DNA of 64,000 bases from Yanghanlia sp047501535 (GCF_047501535.1 NZ_JAZDRJ010000002.1:62001-126000), one strand, 5' to 3'; counted from the stretch's first letter, positions 18,412 through 26,985 are shown. Notes: generated from the sequence alone by a model not told the origin. Program-made: numbers and translations.

Positions 18412-19077
18412 CTAAACACCCGCCAGCGCTTCCCGCCGCTTGATTGTGCGCACAATGGCGTTCAACGCCACCCCATACATGGGCACAAAGAACAGCAGGC
18501 TCACCCCCAGTTTGATGACGTAATCCACCAGGGCGATTTCCCCCCAGTTAGCGGCCATGAAGGGGTTGCTGCTGCGCCAGAACGCAATGCTGAAAAAGGC
18601 CAAGGTGTCCAGCGCCTGCCCGAATATCGATGCAACCGCAGGCGCAATCCACCACTGCGCATAATTGCGACGCATGCGGTCAAACACCTGCACATCCAAT
18701 AATTGCCCCAATACATACGCAGCAAAACTGGCAAAAGCGATGCGAAACACAAAGGTATTGAATTCGCTCAGGGCGCCCAAGCCGTTGAAACTGCCTTCCT
18801 GGAACAGCACCGACACCACATAGGATGCCAGCAACGCGGGAATCATCGCACGAGTAATCACGCGCCGCGCCTCGGCCTTGCCGATCAAGCGCACGGTAAG
18901 GTCAGTCGCCAGAAAAATGAAGGGAAAACTAAACGCGCCCCAGGTGCTGTGAAAGCCAAACAGATCGATGGGAATCTGCACCAGGTAGTTGCTGGCAATG
19001 ATGATGAAGATATGGAACGCAACCAGCAGCGCAAGATAAAACGGCACCCGCGACTGCGGGACAGAAACAGGAGTCAT
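18412..19077 (-). CDS. yhhQ: Queuosine precursor transporter YhhQ (VUT family)
   Basis: 221 residues with about six membrane helices. FHIFIIIASNYLVQIPIDLFG, FPFIFLATDLTVRLIGK and FGQALDTLAFFSIAF are hallmarks of the COG1738 family that imports preQ0/preQ1 for tRNA queuosine. The start at 19077 (MTPVSVPQSRV) is chosen over the longer open frame because a ribosome site AAAAAGG lies 5 bases upstream and is part of a predicted preQ1 riboswitch. This links regulation directly to function. Confidence 0.92.
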   Translation of the reverse strand: MTPVSVPQSRVPFYLALLVAFHIFIIIASNYLVQIPIDLFGFHSTWGAFSFPFIFLATDLTVRLIGKAEARRVITRAMIPALLASYVVSVLFQEGSFNGLGALSEFNTFVFRIAFASFAAYVLGQLLDVQVFDRMRRNYAQWWIAPAVASIFGQALDTLAFFSIAFWRSSNPFMAANWGEIALVDYVIKLGVSLLFFVPMYGVALNAIVRTIKRREALAGV

Positions 19078-19082
19078 GACAA

Positions 19083-19113
19083 CCTTTTTGATGGATGGGG
19101 TTAGGGAACCCAT
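19083..19113 (-). promoter_or_regulatory. preQ1-I riboswitch controlling yhhQ translation
   Basis: Read on the minus strand: AUGGG pairs with CCCAU (19113-19109 with 19099-19095); loop UUCCCUAAC; tail CCAUC, then an A5 run and GG (19084-19083). Two loop C residues can pair with the final GG to make the H-type pseudoknot, and the loop-end C would bind preQ1. Layout and length are very close to the compact Thermoanaerobacter tengcongensis preQ1-I aptamer. The closing GG is the Shine-Dalgarno of yhhQ, so ligand binding should block translation. Confidence 0.85.
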
Positions 19114-19144
19114 GGAAACCAGCGGGACATTATACGGTGGGAAT

Positions 19145-19172
19145 GGGGTCTGTCCCGGTTTAAGGTTGTTGT
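19145..19172 (+). repeat. REP element copy 1
   Basis: Begins GGGGTCTGTCCCGGTTTAAG. The same 17-base core recurs at 19390, in inverse at 19430-19451, and in inverse at 20232-20264, surrounding the RAYT transposase gene. Such REP sequences are the substrates of RAYT enzymes. Confidence 0.85.
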
Positions 19173-19186
19173 AAGGAATGGGCACG

Positions 19187-19220
19187 AAAAAAAGGCCCAA
19201 ACCGAAGCTTGAGCCTTTTT
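19187..19220 (-). terminator. Rho-independent terminator of tRNA-Gly
   Basis: On the minus strand GGCTCAA pairs with TTGGGCC (one G-T pair) across a short loop and is followed by seven T residues. It lies directly after the tRNA gene. Confidence 0.8.
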
Positions 19221-19228
19221 TGAAATTC

Positions 19229-19304
19229 TGGAGCGGGAAACCGGTCTCGAACCGGCGACCTCAACCTTGGCAAGGTTGCGCTCTACCAACTGAGCTATTC
19301 CCGC
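19229..19304 (-). tRNA. tRNA-Gly (anticodon GCC)
   Basis: 76 bases on the minus strand. Acceptor GCGGGAA pairs with TTCCCGC, followed by T and an encoded CCA. The D arm has AGCTCAGTTGGTAGAGC, the anticodon loop reads CTTGCCAAG, and the T arm has GGTTCGAGACC. Decodes GGC and GGT glycine codons. A terminator follows at 19187-19220. Confidence 0.97.
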
Positions 19305-19389
19305 TTTGCTTGAACCGCCTAGTGCGTATCCAAGTCCATAACTATAACACAAAATTTTTATTGTGCAAGCAGATTGGTTGAAAACATAA

Positions 19390-19451
19390 GGGGTCTGTCC
19401 CGGTTTCAGGTACTTGTAAGCTTACAGCTCGCTGAAACCGGGACAGACCCC
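19390..19451. repeat. Inverted pair of REP elements (BIME-like)
   Basis: GGGGTCTGTCCCGGTTTCAG at the left and its reverse complement at 19430-19451 form a long palindrome around a short centre. The right half overlaps the last codons and stop of the RAYT gene, so the gene's 3' end is built from REP sequence. Confidence 0.88.
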
Positions 19452-20150
19452 AATTTTCGCTGCTTTGCGAGGGCGGCCGGCTCTGAGTGGCTTGGCTCGG
19501 CGGCGGTGGGTGGCTTCGATGGCTTTCCTGAATTTCGCGCTGCCAACGACATAATTGCCGCCTGTTGCTTGCCGAATTTCACGCACGATGTCGGCATTCA
19601 ATTCATCGCGGAAGAGGTCGCAATAAGCGCCCGTGCCTTGCATTCGGCGCGAGTGTGAACGCAAACGCATCAGAACCTCATGCGGCTCAACAAGCGTGCA
19701 TTCCTTCATCTGCGCATTGGCGCGATAGCTCGACCAGAGATAATCGGCCGGATGCTTCACCATGCCCGCCCGCACCGGATTCAGTTCGATATAACGCATG
19801 CAAGCCAGCAGGTAATCTTCAGCATCGACCACGCAAGAACGGAATCGGCCTTCCCACAACGTACCCGTACGCTTGTAGACCCGGTTGAAATACTGTGAGT
19901 ACCGCTGGCTCAACGCCTTCATCATTGCTGACGGCGCTGTCTTGGTATCCGCACTCACCAGTAGATGCACGTGGTTGGTCATCAACGCATAGGCATGAAT
20001 GCGGCAGCCCGTTTGCTCCGCATATTCGCCCAACCACTTGAGATAACAGCGGTAGTCCATCAACGTGTGGAAACAAGCTTGCCGATTATTCCCCCGCTGC
20101 GTGATGTGCAGCGGCACATTCGGCAATACCAAACGCGTACCCCGAGGCAT
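19422..20150 (-). CDS. REP-associated tyrosine transposase (RAYT)
   Basis: 242 residues from ATG 20150 (MPRGTRLVLPNVPLHITQRG). The HUH-type metal motif is in MTNHVHLLVS, then GTLWEGRFRS and YIELNPVRAGMV with the likely catalytic tyrosine, all typical of the Y1 transposase REP family. The enzyme nicks and moves REP hairpins. It is flanked on both sides by REP copies, one of which overlaps its 3' end. Intact, so probably active or recently so. Confidence 0.92.
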   Translation of the reverse strand: MPRGTRLVLPNVPLHITQRGNNRQACFHTLMDYRCYLKWLGEYAEQTGCRIHAYALMTNHVHLLVSADTKTAPSAMMKALSQRYSQYFNRVYKRTGTLWEGRFRSCVVDAEDYLLACMRYIELNPVRAGMVKHPADYLWSSYRANAQMKECTLVEPHEVLMRLRSHSRRMQGTGAYCDLFRDELNADIVREIRQATGGNYVVGSAKFRKAIEATHRRRAKPLRAGRPRKAAKIGVCPGFSEL

Positions 20151-20231
20151 GTCCACCCTCCTTGAACGGCAGACAATCCAGCGTAGCAAATAATGCAGTT
20201 TTCGCTACCCCGGGTGGGACACTTCCCTCAC

Positions 20232-20264
20232 ACCTGACAAACACCTTAAACCGGGACAGACCCC
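20232..20264 (-). repeat. REP element copy at the 3' end of mscS
   Basis: The inverse of the core GGGGTCTGTCCCGGTTTAAG occupies 20245-20264, with a GTGTTTGTC extension to 20232. It covers the stop codon and last codons of the minus-strand mechanosensitive channel gene. Confidence 0.85.
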
Positions 20265-22600
20265 TTTTCAGCATCCGCAAAGTGCAACACGGTGTGTGGG
20301 TAGGGGATTTCGATGCCGGCGGCGTCGAAGCGTTGTTTCACGAGGCGGTTGAAGGCGCGTTGGATCATCCACTGGTTGCCCGGGGTGGTTTTGATCAGCA
20401 CGCGCACGCTGAAGCCGCGTTCGTTCAAGGCGGTGACGCCGGGGATGTCGATGTCGGACAGCACTTCCTTGGCCAGCGCGGAGTCTTGCATAAGGTCGTC
20501 GAAGGCCAAGCGCAGCTGGGCCATGGCCTGATCCACGTCTTCGCGGTGCGCGATGTTGTACTCGGCGTAGTGGTAGCCGAAGTCGCGGGTGTGGTTGCTG
20601 ACGGTATCAATGGCGGAAAAGGGAATCAGGTGGTAGCCACCGTCCAGCGTGCGAATCACGACCGAACGCACAGTGATTTTTTCCACCGTGCCAAAACGCC
20701 CCGCCACTTCCACGGTGTCGTTCTGGTTCAGGCCGTTTTCAAGCTGGATGAAGACGCCGGTAATGACGTCCTGCACCAGTTTCTGGGCCCCAAAACCAAT
20801 GGCCAGGCCCACGACACCAGCCCCTGCGATCAGCGGCCCGATGTCAATGCCGATCTGCGACAGCACCACCAGCACCGTCATAGTCACGATGACGATTGCC
20901 GCGGCATTACGGAACAGCATCAGCAGGGTTTTCTCGCGCTCGCTGGCCCGGCGCACATCGCTGGCGCCCACGCGATGTTCAATCATGCTGGCCAGCACTG
21001 TCCAGACCAGCGCTGCGGTCGCCAACACAATGCTCACCCGCACGACCAGGGCCACCGTGGCGCTGCCCTGCTCAGAGCCCAACCATCCGGCCATGTCGAA
21101 GACCCGCCAGGCATCCAGCACCAGTAGGGAAACCACGATGACCAGAATCAGGCGGATGCCTCGCAGAGCAGGCGTCTTGTAACTGTTGACTCGCCGCTCC
21201 AGAAAAGGGAAATTGCGATTCCAGTGTTCCGGCAGATTGATATGCCGCCACTCCAGGCGCAACAACGCCGCGGTCAGCAACAGGCCCGCCACAATCACGA
21301 GGACCGATTGCGCCGTCGCCGACATCATGAAGGCCAGCGCCGCGGCCTGTTCAGCCTGGCTGGCCACCAGCAGCACGGTGAGATACGCAAACGCCAGCCA
21401 GTGCCAGGTACGCGCCAAAGCCCGCAGCAAAGTGCCAAACAGCGAAACGTCAGTGGCTTCCGCCCGCCGCAGCAAACCCGTCCGTACCGTTGCCTTCTGG
21501 CTCCACACTACGCGCAGCGCGGTAATGTAGACGCCCAGCATGATGACCAGCCCGATCAACCGTCCCACAGAAGGCGCCAGCACAGCCTGTCCCAGCGGCA
21601 CCACCACCAGCAGGCAGTACCCCGTGAGAGCGATGAGCAGGGAAATCCAGCGATTCCAGTAAGTGGCCGTTTCCGGCTGCAAATTCAGCAAGCGCAGGTG
21701 ATCGTAACGCGTGGCAAAGACCGCTCTCGACAGGGCCTTCACCACTTCGATCAGCACAAAGGCGGTCAGGAACTGGAAAGCGAACGTGCCGCTGGCACGA
21801 GAATGATCCGCCAGCGCCGCCGTCACGACATAACCAGCCAGCACCGCCAATAACGTGGCACCGACATCCACCACCAAAGCCAGCATGACACCCAGCAACT
21901 TGCGACTGAGTGTCAGGCGTAATCGACGATGGTGGGGAAAGTGCGGTGGTGGCGGGGAAACCGAAGGCGAGGCATCGCCCGACAGCCCCCCATCGGCCTG
22001 CCGCGCGCGCTCCGCCTCGTGAACAGGCTGGCGTTCGATCCAGCGATTCAAGCGGCCGAACAACTGGCCCGCAATGGCCCGCAACACAGCGTAGGCAAGC
22101 AAGGTGGCCGCAATCACCAGGGCCAGCACGCGCAAAGCCGGCATCCAGGAAGCCAGCTTGCCTTCTGTCACCCCGCTGCTGGAACCGATGCGCGAGAATG
22201 CGTGCACGGTCTGATCAATATCGCTGCCCAACTGGGCCGTCAAATCCTGCAGCGCGCCGCCCACTCGCTGCGACAGCACGGCAATCCCCGAAGCGGGCGG
22301 CTCAACCGGCGCTGCGTCGGCCGCCTGCGTCTCGGCCTGGGCTTGCGCCAGAACCCGCAACTGCTCGACAAGCCTGTCGCGCGCAGCCGGGTCTTCCAGG
22401 GTGTCGGCCAGGGCAGAATAAGAAACGCCATCCGTTGCCGCTGAGGCTTCAGGGCCTGATGGCGCCACTGCCTCGCCGCTGACCGACTGCGCCACAGAAG
22501 GCGACGCCAGCACCAGCGCAAGCAGCATGGAAAAGAGAATCATTACCAGAACCCGGGACAATGCGCCCCGGCTAAGGTGTTTGCAAGCCGGCAAGGTCAT
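20246..22600 (-). CDS. Large MscS-family mechanosensitive channel (YbiO-like)
   Basis: 784 residues from ATG 22600; the open frame extends to 22672 but that start lies in a terminator hairpin. A signal peptide (about 1-38, ending SPSVAQ) is followed by a periplasmic domain, about ten membrane helices, and the MscS pore and beta domain at about residues 560-690 (GPLIAGAGVVGLAIGFGAQKLVQDVITG, then FGTVEKITVRSVVIRTLDG). It releases solutes on hypo-osmotic shock. The C-terminus ends inside a REP element, which may have changed the last residues. Confidence 0.88.
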   Translation of the reverse strand: MTLPACKHLSRGALSRVLVMILFSMLLALVLASPSVAQSVSGEAVAPSGPEASAATDGVSYSALADTLEDPAARDRLVEQLRVLAQAQAETQAADAAPVEPPASGIAVLSQRVGGALQDLTAQLGSDIDQTVHAFSRIGSSSGVTEGKLASWMPALRVLALVIAATLLAYAVLRAIAGQLFGRLNRWIERQPVHEAERARQADGGLSGDASPSVSPPPPHFPHHRRLRLTLSRKLLGVMLALVVDVGATLLAVLAGYVVTAALADHSRASGTFAFQFLTAFVLIEVVKALSRAVFATRYDHLRLLNLQPETATYWNRWISLLIALTGYCLLVVVPLGQAVLAPSVGRLIGLVIMLGVYITALRVVWSQKATVRTGLLRRAEATDVSLFGTLLRALARTWHWLAFAYLTVLLVASQAEQAAALAFMMSATAQSVLVIVAGLLLTAALLRLEWRHINLPEHWNRNFPFLERRVNSYKTPALRGIRLILVIVVSLLVLDAWRVFDMAGWLGSEQGSATVALVVRVSIVLATAALVWTVLASMIEHRVGASDVRRASEREKTLLMLFRNAAAIVIVTMTVLVVLSQIGIDIGPLIAGAGVVGLAIGFGAQKLVQDVITGVFIQLENGLNQNDTVEVAGRFGTVEKITVRSVVIRTLDGGYHLIPFSAIDTVSNHTRDFGYHYAEYNIAHREDVDQAMAQLRLAFDDLMQDSALAKEVLSDIDIPGVTALNERGFSVRVLIKTTPGNQWMIQRAFNRLVKQRFDAAGIEIPYPHTVLHFADAEKGSVPV

Positions 22601-22637
22601 CACGCGGCGCTCTCCCTTGGTTTTGTTCAATGGAATC

Positions 22638-22669
22638 GAAAAAGCACGTTCCAACAGGAAACGTGCTTT
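22638..22669 (-). terminator. Rho-independent terminator between the rpn relic and mscS
   Basis: On the minus strand AAAGCACGTTTCC and GGAACGTGCTTTTTC form a stem of about 11 bp with one mismatch and a 4-base loop, ending in a T-run. Confidence 0.75.
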
Positions 22670-22713
22670 CATCCAAATAGGGTAACACGGGGCGAACGCA
22701 CAATATTTACAAG

Positions 22714-23543
22714 CTAAGCAAAGATATCTTCCAGGTTCTGGGCATCAAGAACCCGCAGCGTCCAGCGTTTCAGATCGGCGTCGCTGGCGTGCGTCAGACG
22801 GGCGCTGGCCCAGTCTGGTAGCGGGCCGAACTTATGGGTGATCTGGGTCGCCACGCTGGCAACCGCGCCTTCATGCCGCGCATAATCCAACATATCTTCA
22901 GCATCCACCAGACCTTGCTCGCGGCGTTCAACCAACAGGCGGAACTCTTCGTCGGAATACATGTGCTTCAGGTGTTCCAACGCCTCTTTGACGGGGGGAT
23001 GGGAAATTGTGCTCATGGCAACCTCGTCTCGATTGTGCAGCAGACAAGTAATCCAGGCGCGTAGTGGCTCGTGAACAGTGCGCAGCCGCTCGGCCTTCCG
23101 TAGCTCGATTATATGCAGTTGCAGGGCTTCGCCCAACTGTATGTCCGGGCGCGCGTCGTCCCGCAATGTGAAGCGCCTGCCTGCAATTGCCCCGCCAGGT
23201 TGCGGGCCAGCCCATACACACTTCGTTCTGGCCAATGCCGGAAACGCCCTAACTGCATTTCAATTCCCACGCGGCGACCTTCGGTGTCTTCGGCCAGAAT
23301 GTCGAGCACGATCTCTTTGCCCGTCAGGTCCGAAGGCAGAATGCTGGGGTTCAGAATGCGCCGCACCACAAGAGGAGGAAAATCGTGCCGTACTGCATTG
23401 ATCAGATCACTCAGCAAAGCCAGCTGCTTGCTGAACAGCGTCTTGAAAACCACATCATTGCATAGCGACAGCTGACCAGGCCGCGGATCGCACTTGATCG
23501 CCCCAACGGGTCGCGCGGGTGGTGCTGGATGATTCTGGTTCAT
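22714..23543 (-). pseudogene. Rpn-family recombination-promoting nuclease, frameshifted
   Basis: Two overlapping minus-strand frames together make one Rpn/PD-(D/E)XK protein. The N-terminal part (23543-23109) has LCNDVVFKTLFSK and the nuclease core EIVLDILAEDTEGRRVGIEMQLG. The C-terminal part (read to 22714) resumes with RRFTLRDDARPDIQ and continues to the helical tail. The switch of frame falls near 23170, after LARNLAGQLQAG. Family members are transposase-like endonucleases that raise recombination. One indel separates the halves, so it is most likely inactive; a sequencing error is the alternative. Confidence 0.8.
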
Positions 23544-23690
23544 GAAGGTACCCCGATATAGTCATACCGAGCTACCTAATGTATAAAAACCGCCGTTCTA
23601 CAAGAACCACCCCAACCAACAATCATCCATGAGGGAAAACACCCGCCAGCCGCTACAATCCCTCCATCCCAACCCCATTCCCAGCACGTC

Positions 23691-24686
23691 ATGATTCTCG
23701 TCACAGGCGGCACCGGTTTTATCGGCAGCCACACTACCGTTACCCTGCAACAAGCCGGGCACGATGTATTGATTCTGGATAACCTCTGCAACAGCCGCCC
23801 CGAAGTGGTGGACGCCATTGCGGCTATCACCGGCACCCGGCCAGGCTTCGTGGAAGGCGATATTCGCGATGCGGCGCTGCTGGATCGCCTGTTTGCAGAG
23901 CACCCCATCCAGGCCGTCATGCACTTTGCGGGTTTAAAAGCCGTAGGGGAATCCACACAAATTCCGCTGGCCTATTACGACAACAACATCCACGGCAGCG
24001 TCACTCTGCTGCAAGCCATGCAGAAGGCAGGGGTGCGCACCTTCATTTTCTCGTCTTCCGCCACCGTCTACGGCGACCCGCAAAAACTGCCCCTGACGGA
24101 AGACCACCCGCGCTCGGCCACCAACCCTTATGGGCATACCAAACTGGTGGTTGAAGACATTCTGGAGAACCTCTACCACAGCGAATCGGGCTGGCGCATC
24201 GCGCGCCTGCGCTACTTCAACCCGGCGGGCGCGCATCCCAGCGGGCTGATTGGCGAATCGCCCCAAGGCGTTCCCAACAACCTGATGCCGTTCGTCGCGC
24301 AAGTCGCCACCGGGCAACGCCCGCGGCTGAATGTCTTCGGCAACGATTACGACACCCCAGACGGCACAGGGGTGCGCGACTACATACATGTCATGGATCT
24401 GGCCGAAGGCCATAAAGCGGCCCTGGACTATTGCCAGTCGCTTCCGCAAGCACTGCTCACCACGAACCTGGGCACTGGAAAAGGCTATTCGGTGCTTGAA
24501 ATGATTCAGGCTTACGCGCAGACCAGCGGCCAGGACATTCCGTATCAGATCACCGCCCGCCGCCCCGGCGACATCGCCGCCTGTTGGGCCGACGTCACCC
24601 ACGCCACACAAACTCTGGGGTGGACGGCCAGGTTGGGGCTGGAAGACATGTGCAGAGATGCCTGGCGGTGGGATCAGCAGCCGTAA
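23691..24686 (+). CDS. galE: UDP-glucose 4-epimerase
   Basis: 331 residues. GGTGFIGSH (about 6-14) binds NAD; catalytic residues are in SSATVYG and Tyr147-xxx-Lys151 (NPYGHTK). GVRDYIHVMDLAEGH and YFNPAGAHPSG are GalE hallmarks. It supplies UDP-galactose or UDP-GalNAc for the polysaccharide genes that follow. A degraded copy of its last 26 codons occurs at 30085-30171. Confidence 0.95.
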   Translation: MILVTGGTGFIGSHTTVTLQQAGHDVLILDNLCNSRPEVVDAIAAITGTRPGFVEGDIRDAALLDRLFAEHPIQAVMHFAGLKAVGESTQIPLAYYDNNIHGSVTLLQAMQKAGVRTFIFSSSATVYGDPQKLPLTEDHPRSATNPYGHTKLVVEDILENLYHSESGWRIARLRYFNPAGAHPSGLIGESPQGVPNNLMPFVAQVATGQRPRLNVFGNDYDTPDGTGVRDYIHVMDLAEGHKAALDYCQSLPQALLTTNLGTGKGYSVLEMIQAYAQTSGQDIPYQITARRPGDIAACWADVTHATQTLGWTARLGLEDMCRDAWRWDQQP

Positions 24687-24780
24687 AGAACTCCGGCCCC
24701 TCGGCGCCGTGTTGATATTGCCTCGCTTGACGGAAAGCGCCGGGTGAAATCAACGCTAATGGCAGAAACTTGATCCGTAG

Positions 24781-24813
24781 TTAGTCATTGACTAAAATAA
24801 ATTCATTGACTAA
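24781..24813. promoter_or_regulatory. Candidate FitA/VapB operator
   Basis: TTAGTCATTGACTAA (24781-24795) is a palindrome and its half ATTGACTAA is repeated at 24805-24813, just before the antitoxin ribosome site GGAGG. Autoregulated toxin-antitoxin operons carry such paired sites. Confidence 0.6.
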
Positions 24814-24825
24814 CGGAGGCAGATC

Positions 24826-25077
24826 ATGGCAACGACAATGACCATCCGGAACATAGACGAGCAGCTCAAAAAACGCTTGCGTGTGCAGGCTGCGATGCAT
24901 GGCCGCTCGATGGAAGAAGAAGCACGGGACATCCTTCGTTCGGCGCTTTCCGCACAACCCGGGCAAGGCCAATCGCTCGTCGAAGCGATCCGGTCGCGTA
25001 TCCGTCCGTTGGGCGGCGTTGAGCTTGAGCTGGCCCCCCGAGAAGCGATCCGTACTGCGCCGGATTTTGACGCATGA
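24826..25077 (+). CDS. FitA/VapB-like ribbon-helix-helix antitoxin
   Basis: 83 residues. MTIRNIDEQLKKRLRVQAAMHGRSMEEEARDIL is a ribbon-helix-helix DNA-binding domain as in FitA; the acidic, flexible tail (about 60-83) would wrap the toxin. GGAGG precedes the ATG. Overlaps the PIN toxin start by ATGA. Palindromic sites upstream suggest autorepression. Confidence 0.9.
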   Translation: MATTMTIRNIDEQLKKRLRVQAAMHGRSMEEEARDILRSALSAQPGQGQSLVEAIRSRIRPLGGVELELAPREAIRTAPDFDA

Positions 25078-25499
25078 TCATCCTGGACACCAACGTACTA
25101 TCCGAGATTCTGCGCCCGGTGCCGGATGAGCATGTCATATCCTGGCTGGCAGCGCAGCCGCGCACCACACTGTTCACCACTACGGTGACACGGGCGGAAT
25201 TACTCTACGGCGCACAATTGCTGCCTGAAGGGCCGCGCAAAACCGCTCTGCTTGCCGCAATCCGGCAGATTTTTACGCATGACCTTAGCGGACAAGTCTT
25301 GGGATTCGACAACGAAGCCGCTGATCACTATGCCGAACTTGCCGCAGAACGTAAAAACAGTGGTAAGCCTATCAGCCAGTTCGACGCCATGATCGCAGCC
25401 ATCACCCAGTCTCGCGGCGCACGGCTTGCTACACGCAACGTCAAGGATTTTGTGGACTGCCGCCTTGAGATCATTGACCCCTGGAGCGTGACGCTTTAA
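25074..25499 (+). CDS. FitB/VapC-like PIN-domain toxin
   Basis: 141 residues. PIN acidic residues appear in IILDTNVLSE, TRAELLYGA and ISQFDAMIAAI, with LATRNVKDF near the C-terminus. A magnesium-dependent RNase, neutralised by the antitoxin encoded just upstream with overlapping codons. Appears intact. Confidence 0.92.
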   Translation: MIILDTNVLSEILRPVPDEHVISWLAAQPRTTLFTTTVTRAELLYGAQLLPEGPRKTALLAAIRQIFTHDLSGQVLGFDNEAADHYAELAAERKNSGKPISQFDAMIAAITQSRGARLATRNVKDFVDCRLEIIDPWSVTL

Positions 25500-25563
25500 C
25501 CCCGGTATAAGCAAGTAGCGCTTGCAAGACGGGGATTACCGGGCCGTTACGGTGGCTCGAAGT

Positions 25564-26109
25564 TCAGGCAAACACTTCAGCGTCCGCCAGGCGGATGCCG
25601 GTTTTATCCTTTGCGGAAAGCACCGGCTCACCCCTCAACGGCCAATCAATGCCAATGTCCGCATCGTCCCAGGCAATAATGCGCTCGTGCTCGGGGGCGT
25701 AGTAATCGTTGACCTTGTATAAACATTCAGCTACGTCGCTCAACACCACAAAACCATGGGCAAAGCCTTCCGGCACCCAAAGCTGATGCCTGTTCTGAGC
25801 ACTTAAACGCGTGCCCACCCATTGGCCAAATGTCGGGCTGCTTTTGCGGATATCCACCGCCACATCGAAGATCTCGCCCTGCACCACCCGCACCAGCTTG
25901 CCTTGCGATTGCCGAATTTGGTAGTGCAGCCCCCGAAGCACATTCTTCACCGAACGCGAATGGTTATCCTGAACAAAGGAAATGCGCCGGCCGATCAACG
26001 CATCGAACTGGCGCTGACTATAGCTTTCGAAGAAAAACCCGCGCTCATCGCCCACAATTTCCGGTTGAATCAGCAAAACGTCTGGAATGGCTAGCGGTGT
26101 AATTTTCAT
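25564..26109 (-). CDS. rfbC: dTDP-4-dehydrorhamnose 3,5-epimerase
   Basis: 181 residues from ATG 26109 (MKITPLAIPDVLLIQPEIVGDERG); the frame stays open to 26289 only because it reads through an rfbD remnant. The cupin motif set FVQDNHSRSVKNVLRGLHYQ, with the catalytic His in GLHYQ, and WVPEGFAHGF are diagnostic. It makes dTDP-L-lyxo-hexulose for rhamnose. rfbD lies 5 kb away on the same strand; rfbA and rfbB are not in the window. Confidence 0.94.
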   Translation of the reverse strand: MKITPLAIPDVLLIQPEIVGDERGFFFESYSQRQFDALIGRRISFVQDNHSRSVKNVLRGLHYQIRQSQGKLVRVVQGEIFDVAVDIRKSSPTFGQWVGTRLSAQNRHQLWVPEGFAHGFVVLSDVAECLYKVNDYYAPEHERIIAWDDADIGIDWPLRGEPVLSAKDKTGIRLADAEVFA

Positions 26110-26164
26110 GGAGGTGACTTCAGAACAGGGGCTGCGGGCTGCCCGGTTACAGCAACGGGCTTTG

Positions 26165-26285
26165 CCGCGGACAGCCAGATAATAAAGCCCGTAGAAGAAA
26201 TTTTCCGGTGGCTGCTGATACGGGCGATAGTCGCGCACAGGATGAGCTGACACATCCGCCAGCAAAGCCGCAGAAAACCTGGCTG
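26165..26285 (-). pseudogene. Remnant of rfbD
   Basis: Minus-strand translation gives SAALLADVSAHPVRDYRPYQQPPENFFYGLYYLAV. This aligns with SAALLADVTVQLLRHYQQQPQAFPYGLYHLAA of the intact rfbD at 31187-32074. Only about 40 codons remain, directly upstream of rfbC, where rfbD often sits. The complete gene may have been moved or replaced by recombination. Confidence 0.75.
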
Positions 26286-26395
26286 TCATTGTAAAGTTCC
26301 ACCTGGGGTAGCATCCTTACTATATTGACTGCTCTGTTTTGCAACACACTGCGGCTGCGGTCAACAAACCCATTTGCTAACATGTCTGAACAGCC

Positions 26396-26914
26396 ATGAC
26401 TCACCCCGCCACCGCCTGGTATGTCGTTCACACCAAGCCTCGCCAAGAAGCGATCGCGCTGGAGCACTTGCGGCGGCAAGATTTTGAAGCCTACCTGCCG
26501 CTTTTCAAAGTCTTCAAAAAGTCTCGCCGGGCCGGCCGGCCCGCACACACCGCGCACGAACCCATGTTCCCCCGCTACCTGTTCCTGCGCCCCACCCGGC
26601 CCCAACAATCGCTATCCACCGTGCGTTCCACCATCGGCGTCAGCCGCTTAGTCATGTTCGGCCTGCAACCCGCCACCCTGGCCGACGAAGCCGTACAGGC
26701 CATCCGGCAAGCAGAAGCCCAGCGCGAAAACGCCGAACTGGCCGACATCGCCCCCTTCAAACCCGGCATGACCGTCGAAATACAGGCGTCTCCGTTAGCG
26801 GGCATTCAAGCCCTGGTGCAGGCGGTATCAAAAGACCGCGTCACCCTGCTGCTGCACATGCTGGGCCGCCCGCAATCCGTGCAAGTGGATATTGGGCAGG
26901 TGCAGCCCCTGTAG
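26396..26914 (+). CDS. rfaH: RfaH-like NusG-family antiterminator
   Basis: 172 residues. The NusG N-terminal domain WYVVHTKPRQEAIALEHLRRQ begins at residue 8, and PMFPRYLFLR completes it. The C-terminal KOW-type domain (about 122-172) reads PFKPGMTVEIQASPLAGIQALV. RfaH is recruited to paused polymerase at ops sites and lets it read long, poorly translated operons of LPS and capsule. A perfect ops sequence is found at 33934-33945 before the pse operon. The 3' end of this gene is repeated twice further on. Confidence 0.87.
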   Translation: MTHPATAWYVVHTKPRQEAIALEHLRRQDFEAYLPLFKVFKKSRRAGRPAHTAHEPMFPRYLFLRPTRPQQSLSTVRSTIGVSRLVMFGLQPATLADEAVQAIRQAEAQRENAELADIAPFKPGMTVEIQASPLAGIQALVQAVSKDRVTLLLHMLGRPQSVQVDIGQVQPL

Positions 26915-26973
26915 CCGCAGAACGGTCTGCTCGATACCAGCAAACAACGCCCCAAAGTTGCTCTAACAGCCAG

Positions 26974-26985
26974 TCGTATATACAA
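26974..26985. promoter_or_regulatory. Candidate operator TCGTATATACAA (upstream copy)
   Basis: The 12-mer TCGTATATACAA stands 32 bases before the BrnT-like ATG. It recurs exactly at 27278-27289, within the 3' end of that gene and just before the antitoxin start. Both sites are also present in the second copy of the module. Confidence 0.45.

Noticed and set aside
19078..19200. N-terminal extension of YhhQ
   Set aside because: It would translate the riboswitch; the family start and ribosome site point to 19077.
19145..20264. CRISPR-like array from the repeated 17-28-base units
   Set aside because: Only four copies, in mixed orientation and without regular spacers; they are REP elements around a RAYT gene.
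22601..22672. N-terminal extension of the MscS-type channel
   Set aside because: It overlaps a terminator hairpin, and the signal peptide follows the ATG at 22600.
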